Assembly: GCA_029378245.1 (NCBI GenBank)
Contig: JARKIF010000002.1
Coordinates: 1,240,001-1,304,000, forward strand
DNA from: Roridomyces roridus
Lineage: Eukaryota > Basidiomycota > Agaricomycetes > Agaricales > Mycenaceae
Direction: 5' to 3'
Length of the DNA stretch: 64,000 nucleotides
Part shown: piece by piece, positions 56,486-64,000 of the stretch
Position numbering within the stretch: the stretch's first letter is position 1
Layout: each line of letters opens with the position of its first letter
Position numbers and translations under genes: made by a program
Notes under the pieces: generated by a model
Seen by the model: the letters and a program-made list of their open reading frames with translations, nothing else
Databases searched by the model: none
Told to the model about the DNA's origin: nothing

Positions 56486-57883
56486 TCAGAACGACGTCGT
56501 CGAATCGACCTCGATGGTCGGCACGATGGAGGCGATGAACTTGAGGAATACGACCAGATAAAAGTCGACGCGCATCCCTTCAATCTCCTCCTCCTCCCCA
56601 GCGCCCTTGTCCTCTTTGCCGTTCCCGCTGGCTTTACGGCTGAACCACTTCTTTTTGCCGCTGCTGCTGTCCTTGCCAGAGGAAGATCGCTGGGCGAGCT
56701 GTTCCTCGACGACGCTGTTGTTCATGCGCTCGATGACCTTTTTCATGACGCTCGCGTGCTTGCAGGGGTGCACGGAGGCGGCCTGGAGGGTTGCAGAATG
56801 CGGGAAGGCTTCGATTGTGACGGTCTTGAAGGCGTGGTCGGCGGACACGTCTTGGAAGATTTGTGGGGGCGTCAGAGGAGTGCCGTTCTGGAGGGTCGTC
56901 AGGAAAGTTCAAGAAGGGAATATAGAGACGCGCACCTCATCGTAACCGATCAGCCAGATACGGGGAGTTTGGTACAACTTGTCCCAAGTTATCATAACAT
57001 CGTACGTCCGCACTTGGAGAAGGTTCCCGGTGGGAATTTCGATTTGGCTGCACAGAGGAATATGAGAGATGAAGGGTGTGGATGGGAGAACATACCTGGC
57101 ATCTATAACGCCCGGCGTGGCTTTCGGCGCTGTAGCCTCATCCTCCTCCTCTTCCAGCCCCTCCTCCTCCATATCAGGTATATCGTCCAGATCGGGCGTC
57201 ACGTCTGCAGCGCCGCCACCGCTGAGAGACATGCCGCTGACGCCCTGAGCGAGGGACTCCTCGGGAGCACCGTCCAAGTCAGGAATATCGTCGATCGTCC
57301 CTGGATTAGCAGAGTCCAGGTTGGACTTGCGCCCCGAGTGCGTCTCGACCCATTCGTCAGCACCTGTCGAGTCGCCAAAGCTGAGAAGCCGTTCACCGTC
57401 CTCGTCTGCGTCAGTGTAGGCAAGCGAGGTCGCCCGCCGGAGGCACGGGACACCGCGGGTGAGGAGATATTGCTTGTCAGCAGGGAGGTAGTCTTTCGCT
57501 CGAGCAGGGTCGCCTGCTTCCCTGGAATAGGATGAGTGCCATAGACTCGGTTGCGATAGGCGCCACTGACCAGCTCCAGACGCCGAACTTGTAGGTGAGG
57601 AAATCGCCTGCTGCTACGAATTCCTCTGCGAATGGTTGTGAACCACTGAGTGGGTGAAAAGTCGAACGTAGACGCACCAGGTGTAATCCGTCCATGCTCC
57701 TTGAACTTGCTCTCCCTCAGCACCTGCAGTTGCGAAGATGGTGAGATGCTCGTATCAATAAATACAGCACGATTGGGCCCGTACGGGAGTCAAGTAGGTC
57801 ATGAAATTAAGATAATTTCTCTGAATCCATGTCAGGAAACGATTAGGCAGGCAGAATAGGGATTTCACCTGTATGGACATCAT
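56486..57883 (-). CDS. ATG3: Autophagy E2-like conjugating enzyme ATG3
   Basis: Transfers ATG8 to phosphatidylethanolamine during autophagosome formation. Tiny first exons give [17 protein letters not shown] and [15 protein letters not shown], continuing [54 protein letters not shown], an acidic disordered loop ([19 protein letters not shown]), then the E2 core [37 protein letters not shown] and the catalytic [12 protein letters not shown] (Cys). The family end [31 protein letters not shown] closes at 56486. An acidic/Ser-Gly-Lys insert ([19 protein letters not shown]) sits between catalytic helix and C terminus, longer than in yeast. Intact after splicing. Confidence 0.93.
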
Positions 57884-58076
57884 GGTGGTAACGGAGCAAA
57901 GGGCGATCGTGACCTAATTAGTCAATTCTGCGGGATTTTGATCCAACGCGTCGCGTCGCGCGACGGGATAAAGCAAATTGGGTGAGAGTTTGTCGTCTGC
58001 TTGAACGCGACAAGGTGAGATGGATGGGTGGGTGCAGCAAGATTGCACTACTAAGGGTCAAAACAAGACATACCAC

Positions 58077-58111
58077 GGTTCGATGGTGTAGTTGGTTATC
58101 ACTTCTGTCTA
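58077..58111 (+). pseudogene. Truncated tRNA-Val (5' half)
   Basis: 35 nt from GGTTCGATGGTGTAGTTGGT to CTGTCTA match the 5' half of the tRNA at 59487 with one mismatch, stopping at the anticodon-loop position. No 3' half follows, so it is a fragment, probably duplicated with or by the adjacent retroelement remnant. Confidence 0.75.
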
Positions 58112-58599
58112 GTGGCATCAACCTGGGCACACCCTTTCCTCCCTCGCTGTGCCCACTATTCTTCTGCCTTGCGGTGTCTTCTACTCACGACACTTGTTCG
58201 TTCTTTTGACGACGACCACGCCCTCCTCCTGCTGCTACATCGCGACTGCCCACTCATGCCTGCCCTTTGACCCCCTCCACGATGGACGATTCTTTAATCC
58301 AGACCGGGGACGCCGCTGTCGGACGCCCGGATTCAAGTCATCCCGTTCGTTCGTTCGCAGACCTACATTCGCTCTGGCGGATTACTGGAATGGCCTCTGC
58401 GAGTCTGACGCTTTCCACGGCGCGTCGGCGCCAAATCTGCTCACACTGCACGAGCAGGGCGCACTCTCAACCTCGAATACCACCCGGCCATATCCGCCTC
58501 GGAATAGATGCTTCTGGCTCTCCTCGCTCGGACATGTAGGGGACGTCTCCACTTCCCGGCCATTGAGGCTAACCTTCCCGTGGCATCTCCAAAGTTCCT

Positions 58600-59460
58600 G
58601 ATGGCCCGACCATGAGCTCCTCTTTCCCCTCACACCCGTGCCTAAGTTGCATGCTAATATTTGGTCTGCGGCTCTGACAAGGTACCCGGATCGTGCGTTC
58701 GTCAACAACAATTTCGTCGAGGTGATCGAATTCGGTGTACACCTTGGGCGCGAGCACTGGCGCCGTCGACCTCCATCCCTCCCTGCTCCCCTCAGACGTC
58801 ACGTATCCGTACACATCGACATTGGCATTGACATGGTGCATGAGCTTTCCCTAGGCCGGCTGCTTGATGTTACCCACGCATATAGCCTCTCCTCTCTCCT
58901 CTCGGATTCTTCCCCAGGAAGTACAGCCTCAAACGTCGCCGCATCCACCACCTCTCGTCTCCATGCGGCTGTCCCTGAACGACGCCGTACCTTTCTAGCC
59001 CAGACACCTTGTCTACGACACTGTCCCGGCCGCCATCGATAGTATCCCAGAGGCGGCGGGCCAGGTTGTAAAAAGCGGATCTTCAGGCGGCGTTCCCCTA
59101 TGTGGCACTCCATCCTGAGGATGCTTTGGGCTTCGAGGGGAAGGCACGCAAGCTCATCGATCTCTTCCCTCCCTTTGGTGCGCGCACCGGCCGCCCGCTT
59201 CTGTCACTACTTTGTGGAGGCGCACCAGTGGATCCTCCTTTCGCGGGATGCAGTCATCCGTCTCACCGGCATTACCCCTGCCTCGAAGACGAAGAGTGTC
59301 CGGTATGCATACCCCGGTTAGTGCCAAGGTTCTGCTGTCTTCCGCCAGGCCACTCATGAGCTGGGCTTTCTTATCCCAGACAGCAAGGATTCACAGGTGG
59401 GCCCCAGACTGTCTCGAGGTGAATTGGATTGGGCCCAAAGGAGGTATACGTGTGATGATA
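58600..59460 (+). mobile_element. Decayed DIRS-like reverse transcriptase fragment
   Basis: Scattered over three frames are short motifs of the RT lineage common in agaricomycetes: ALTRYPDRAFV, RRIHHLSSPCG, YDTVPAAIDSIPEAAG, ADLQAAFPYVALHPED-like, FPPFGARTG, FCHYFVEAHQWILLS, and HELGFLIPDSKDSQVGP. They appear in the order expected of a DIRS-type RT but with repeated frame changes and stops, so no protein is made. It lies directly between a tRNA-Val half and a full tRNA-Val gene. No recombinase part or terminal repeats were found. Confidence 0.65.
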
Positions 59461-59486
59461 TTACGAGACATGTCCTGTGTGTCAAC

Positions 59487-59575
59487 GGTTCGATGGTGTA
59501 GTTGGTTATCACTTTTGTCTAACACTTGTCACGTGTTCTCACAGGCGGTCCTCGGTTCGAACCCGGGTCGAATCA
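59487..59575 (+). tRNA. tRNA-Val(AAC) with a 15-nt intron
   Basis: Folds as a cloverleaf: acceptor GGTTCGA with TCGAATC plus A discriminator, D-arm GTGTAGTTGGTTATCAC, anticodon loop CTAACA, 15-nt intron CTTGTCACGTGTTCT at the canonical position 37/38, anticodon 3' strand ACAGG (two G-U pairs), T-arm CTCGGTTCGAACCCGGG. TTTT follows at about 59578, a Pol III stop. Anticodon AAC gives Val. Confidence 0.9.
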
Positions 59576-61190
59576 TCCTTTTGGGACCTTTTGGTCCCAA
59601 GGACCCCTCATTAATGTCTGCGAACGTTTTTCCAAGCAGTGTCAAAAAACCTCCTTTTTCGATGCGTATCAGCGCCTGTGAGGTCGGGTACACCTGCCCA
59701 AATAAACACCCCTCTTGTGCAGCTGCCAACTTTGTCCCAATTTCAACAAGGCCTCGCTCATCGCCTCCTCAAATGCAACCTTCCACATACCTGTGTAATA
59801 TTCGGCTTCTCATCTCAAGGCTCTCCACCGGGTTATCTGGCTGTGGCTCTTTGTGAATCCTCACGACTGTGGCCTCAATGTTCGCTGCGGCAGTCTTCAT
59901 TCTTGGAATACAAGCCCCCGAAAAGCGGTGTTTACAGGTTTTGCTGTGCCCTTTCTCTGGCGGTTCCCATCAGAATAAAATACTTCTCCTCAGACCATGG
60001 TTTTTTGGGGGGTGGGGGTGTGCGTACTGCGCAGATCTCGGATTACGCACAGCTACGCACTCGGCCCTGAACCAGCTCTTGGAACGAGATCGGAGAGAGG
60101 GAGCACACCGATGAGTTATCCGTCGTACCCATCGCCGCCATGGTAAGCATGGCGCAACTTGAAGGAAGGGAGATTGCAGGCATGGTTTTAGATATGATTC
60201 AGGAGCTTGCACAGACGTCTAACTCTGTATACCTATCATTGGACAGTTAATACACGGGTAAGACGAGTGGGTGTAATTGGTTGAGCAGTGGGAAATAGTG
60301 GGGTGACTGGATACCAACAGAAATGTACTCATGTACCCGATCGAGCGACAAGAAACATGTGTAAGATGGCGGCGGCAGACGTCGTGAAGGGGACGAGAGT
60401 CCATCTCTTGTTGATATAGTCGCGATTCCGTTCAAGGCACTGCACCAGAAGGCTTCGTCTTCGGACACGGTCACCGACGGAATAAAACCAGGCCACAGGA
60501 GTCCAGAGCTCGGTGAATACGCAGAGTTGGCCAGGATTAGCCGCTCATTTCAACGTACTTGGATTTCCATCGAAGAGCTTTCTCGAACTCGGCTGTCGAC
60601 GGCCAGAGACATGTGCCACCAGAGCTTCTCCCGTGGTCCCAAATTTGAGACATCTCACCGCCTTCCGAGACCGCCCGAGCAATGCCAAGCGATGAAGACG
60701 AGCCGGACTTTGGCGAGAAAAAGTATACTTGGTTGTAGGCACCGAGGTTCAAAGTTCAACTTCAAATCATTTTCGAAAGTTCAGGTGGGGCAGCGAGCTC
60801 GTCGACGAGAAAAGCCAAGGAAAGGGATATGTCGAAAAGCCTGCGAAATGCCGGGAGTCTATGCTCCGAGTCCAGCCACAACGAACGGAGACAATGTCAC
60901 ATACGGTTGTATGCGATGATGGTGGTGAAGATGATGGGAAGTTTAGTTCCCGTCGTGCCGACATCCAATTTGATATGTCCCGCCCGCGGCCGCGTTCCGT
61001 TCCGTTTACCGGTCGGACGGTTGTCGGACGGCGTCCATTCTCCTCCATTCTCATGCAAAAGCCATTCTTGGAGATGGATGCACCGATTAACGCGCCCCTC
61101 ACAGTTGCCTCACAGCGCAGCGGTCTTCCGGCGCGTTCAACAGCGTATTTTCAGCCGTGTCAGCAAGAATGACCGAGGCAACCTCTTAAA
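59576..61190. other. Gene-poor region before dioxygenase 2
   Basis: About 1.6 kb with overlapping short frames on both strands and no domain I recognise. A minus-strand stretch (about 59530-59960) reads MKTAAANIEATVVRIHKEPQ and, shifted, AQEGCLFGQVYPTSQALIRI, which might be gene debris. From about 60955 the sequence is homologous (inverted) to the dioxygenase 1 promoter. Confidence 0.4.
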
Positions 61191-62324
61191 ATGCAACGTA
61201 CCCTCGTCCTCTTCATCCTGAGTCTCCTCTCTGCCTTGTATCTTTCCCGCAACGCCCTATTCTCTCGATTTGCATCCAAGCGAAACATGGCAACCATCGA
61301 CCTCCCCACGATGCAAAAGGAATGGCGAAAGGTCCTCGACGAGCTCCCCAACACTCCCGAGAAGATCCCCGCCTTCTTCTTTGGCCACGGGTCGCCGTTG
61401 ACTATGACTCCGGACTCTGGCCGCACTATGAGCTGGGGTGGTCCGAGCGGGCCTTTGGCCGCATTTCTCAAGGACTTTGGGCCGGCACTCCTCAAGAAAT
61501 ACCAGCCCAAAGGCATTGTCGTATTCAGTGCCCATTGGGAGACACGCGGCGAGCGTCTAGGTGAGTCCCCCTCCTTCAAATTCTGTCTCTTGCTCATTGA
61601 ATCTCAGTCACCGATTACGGCGACACCAACCCCTTGCTGTACGACTACTGCGGCTTCGCACCCAGCTTCTACCAAATCGACTTTAAATCCCGCGGCGACG
61701 CTGCCCTTGCCCAACGCGTGGTAGACCTCTACAAAGCCGCTGGCCAACGCGCGCGCCTTAGTCCCAAAAGCGAGGCTCGCGGCGAAGACGGGCGCGGATT
61801 CTGTGGACCAGGGTTTGACCACGGCGTTTTCATCCCCTTCCGCATCATGTTCGGGAACATCTTTACCGACATTCCAGTCGTGGAGGTTTCAATCGACTCG
61901 AGCTTGAGTCCCGAAGTCAACTGGGGTGTGGGAAAGGCGGTGAGCAAGCTGAGGGAGGAAGGCATACTCGTCCTATCGGGCGGGTTGACGGTGCATAACC
62001 TTCGCGACTTTGGCTGCTTTTCACCAGACACAGCCAAGCCTGCGCATATCGAATTCGACCGCGCCATTGTCGAGGCGGTCAAGGTCAAGGATGTACGTTG
62101 TCCTTTCTCTTTTTCTGGTCGTAATACTTACCGCTGCGACTTTCTAGGAGGCAGCTCGCAAAACCGCCCTGATAAACCTCGTTCAGCATCCCGGCTTCCG
62201 CGCTTGCCACCCGCGGGAAGACCACTTTGTGCCCATCTACATCGCTGCCGGGGCGGGCGATGGCGGCGCTGCACGCCTCGTTACGGACACGTACAGTTCT
62301 GAGACTATTGCGTTTGGACTCTGA
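61191..62324 (+). CDS. LigB-type extradiol dioxygenase (DODA-like) with N-terminal membrane anchor, copy 2
   Basis: 343 aa in exons 61191-61560, 61608-62092 and 62148-62324, the same splice positions as copy 1. MQRTLVLFILSLLSALYLSR is the hydrophobic anchor; metal-site motifs FFFGHGSPLTM, GIVVFSAHWE and FDHGVFIPFRIMF are kept, as is HPREDHFVPIYIAAGA. It lacks a seven-residue stretch present in copy 1 (SAGRAPA region after MTPDS), shortening a surface loop next to the first metal-ligand motif. Intact, so both copies may be active; different loops could mean different substrates. The promoter region is also duplicated. Confidence 0.88.
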
Positions 62325-62429
62325 TTTTTTCCTCCATGGAAATATGTACCTTGTATTGCAGAATCTTAATCGGACACACTATAGTACACGGCCGTCAAGT
62401 TTCATTTTAAATTTTTTACATTTATCAAC

Positions 62430-63535
62430 CGTGAATACCTCACTCCCATACATCGAGTAGGCTCGGACCAGCACTATATTGCAGTAAGGAATTACTTGCA
62501 ATATAGGCACTAAATCCTCCTCCGCAAAAGTGCCTACGAGACTGGTTCGAGTCTATACATCGAGCGGTACTGTTCAATCTCGATAGATGGTGGCGTTGTT
62601 AGCGGGACCTGGGCGGTCACGGGGAACTCTTAGAACGCATCCGGAACGTCGGAGGTGGAAGGAAGGAAGGCAGGAATGAAGATGTTGACCGCGCAACTGA
62701 ATATCAAAGCCGCCAACATGGGGCTTGGGCGACCAGACGGACGACTTGAGTTCGTGAACGAGATGCGCGGGGCATGTGAAGGTCTGGAGCGCAGGGCGCA
62801 GGCGGTCTTGACCCGCGTGTACCACGGTGTCTCCACTGCTGAGTGCGACGAAAGTGCGACCAAATCCCATCCTGCAAGACATGCCTCTAGCATGACTTCA
62901 AAGTGCTTTAACAAAACTACACGTCCAAGAAGGATTCAGATTTATTTCTGTGAGACTGTGAGTTGTGCACGACCTAAATGAATCAAATTCAAAAGAGGTG
63001 GAACTAGGGCGCAGGCGGATGTGACCGTGGCGGATATCTGCAGAGTGCAGGGTAGAGAATCCAGATGAAGTGAGAGACGCAGAGAATTGGGGAGAGATGC
63101 GAGTGTTCTGTGTCTACTGGCCACCAGTTACTATTCGATGGAATGAAAAAATAGCAAAAGGAAACGACTTACCTTTGACTTACCTGTTCTTGAAGCGTCT
63201 TTAAATTCTTCATTCTTGAGGCCGTTTGTCTTCAAGTCTTCTTTCTTGTTGTTGAGGTCTTCTTTCTTCATTTTTGAGGTCTTCTTTCTTCATTCTTGAG
63301 GTCTTCTTCGTTCTTGAGAGGTCTCTTGAGGACCTCCCAGAATTTCGCATCCTTAGCGATTCGAACCTATCACCTCTGCTAGAGAGGGGGCTGAGTTGCA
63401 GGAGCTTGGTGCAACTCAGCCATGAAAACATACGAAGTGAACCTGGCCAAGCGCATGTACGCTGCAGTGTACTGCGCAGGAGGACTCACTCATACGATTG
63501 ACACAGAGGCGACGCTGTGCCTCCGCGGCACCCAC
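62430..63535 (-). repeat. Dispersed repeat with tRNA-like boxes, copy 2 (inverted)
   Basis: Inverted homologue of 15425-16420. Read on the minus strand: tRNA-like head with TGGCTGAGTTG and GGTTCGAATCG (about 63355-63420), the GAAGACCTCAAAAATGAAG-type array (about 63190-63345), the TCTCACTTCATCTGGATTCTC block near 63070, and the distal block to 62565, here split by the 97-bp element. The order of blocks is the same as copy 1. Confidence 0.72.
62458..62554. mobile_element. 97-bp TIR mini-element in repeat copy 2
   Basis: Flanked by a 10-bp direct repeat ATACATCGAG (62448-62457 and 62555-62564). Ends are imperfect inverted repeats (AGGCTCGGACCAG on the left; the right end read on the minus strand is AGACTCGAACCAG). 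The centre folds as a hairpin of CTATATTGCAGTAAGG-type arms. Repeat copy 1 at 16381 has the uninterrupted CTCGATGTATGGG, i.e. the empty site. No coding capacity. Confidence 0.75.
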
Positions 63536-63729
63536 AGATGGACAGCGATGGGGCAGCATATGTACGACCCCGAGTCGAGGACAAGTTGCGCAGTGATGCC
63601 GTTCGGATCAAGGTCACTGCGGGGATAACGAGGATGATGGATGACACGCGTCGTCAAGTTGAAGTTGACGTTGATACGGACACGATCACGTGGGCTCGTG
63701 ACGCTTGTCTCTTGACCAAGTTGACCTCA

Positions 63730-64000
63730 GTGAGTGTCGCATTCACCGTCTTCAAGGGCTCCGCCAACGACGGCATATTCGAAGCCACGGCGAGTCTCCT
63801 TCCGCCCACAGGGACTCAAGTACAAATCAAAATACCACATACTCGGGCATCTGTGGTACAGATGAGCACAGAGCTGCAGTCACTACAAACACCTCGATAT
63901 GGTCCTAGAGCACGAAGGCGTCGGTATCGTTGAGAAGATGGGTGAGAATTTCACGAAATTGGATCTCGGCGGCTGGGGTTTTCACTACAAGACATGTGGC
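63730..64000 (+). pseudogene. Alcohol dehydrogenase pseudogene (ADH1-like), runs off window
   Basis: Homologous to the ADH1 N terminus but broken. The start codon position reads GTG (VSVAFTVFKGSANDGIFEAT versus MSVEFTVYKGSASDGIVQAT). A frame shift occurs before TYSGICGTDEH, an insertion of about 14 nt follows the catalytic motif (AGAGCTGCAGTC), and the second catalytic zinc motif is LEHEGVG instead of LGHEGVG. Homology continues to the window end (GWGFHYKTCG). No product is expected. Confidence 0.82.

Noticed and set aside
56456..57535. 359-codon plus-strand frame
   Set aside because: It is antisense to the conserved ATG3 exons, has no domain, and ATG3 on the minus strand explains the sequence completely.
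58569..58841. Minus-strand frame over the RT remnant
   Set aside because: The plus strand shows ordered RT motifs, so the minus frame is a shadow.
59639..60070. 143-codon plus-strand frame after the tRNA
   Set aside because: No domain, unusual composition, overlaps other frames; probably chance.

Overview
The window is nuclear DNA of a basidiomycete fungus, most likely an agaricomycete. Genes are dense and cut by many 45-60 nt GT-AG introns, and the families (allantoate-type MFS permease, MYND-finger proteins, CHVC-type F-box proteins, DUF6699, DIRS-like reverse transcriptase debris) are typical of mushroom-forming fungi. Species cannot be named from sequence alone.

Layout. 0-9.7 kb: 3' part of DNA topoisomerase III, an MFS permease, a small HSF-type DNA-binding protein (minus strand) and a CCR4 deadenylase. 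10-20 kb: an F-box gene, an NADP-type alcohol dehydrogenase (ADH1), a KduD-like SDR, a dispersed repeat, then minus-strand F-box and LigB/DODA-type dioxygenase paralogues. 20-32 kb: two MYND-finger paralogues facing each other around two single-pass membrane protein paralogues, a DapA-family aldolase and an F-box/WD40/UIM protein, followed by ADH2 (minus). 34-45.5 kb: an ABCC transporter whose first exon carries a 561-bp inverted-repeat element, then GET1, malate synthase and ADH3. 46-53.3 kb: three tandem copies of a DUF4436-like membrane protein and a small membrane protein. 54-58 kb: DUF6699 protein, LYAR-type zinc-finger protein and ATG3. 58-64 kb: a decayed DIRS-like reverse transcriptase beside a tRNA-Val gene, the second dioxygenase, an inverted copy of the dispersed repeat, and an ADH pseudogene at the edge.

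Conserved housekeeping genes (TOP3, CCR4, GET1, MLS, LYAR, ATG3) are interleaved with family-expanding, duplicated accessory genes (4 ADH, 2 dioxygenase, 2 F-box, 2 MYND, 2 membrane proteins, 3 DUF4436). The strongest signals are structural: a TIR element with 9-bp target duplication in an ABC-transporter exon, a 97-bp mini-element whose empty site survives in the paralogous repeat, an intron that looks born from a 50-nt tandem duplication, a 7-nt plus 1-nt micro-exon pair, and an inverted segmental duplication that lost its F-box gene on one side.

Several conserved genes (TOP3, CCR4, ABCC, LYAR, F-box 1) are interrupted by single-base indels, some in G runs. Base-level error in the assembly is a live explanation and gene models there should be checked. 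Splice sites were placed by eye from GT/AG signals and protein-family continuity.
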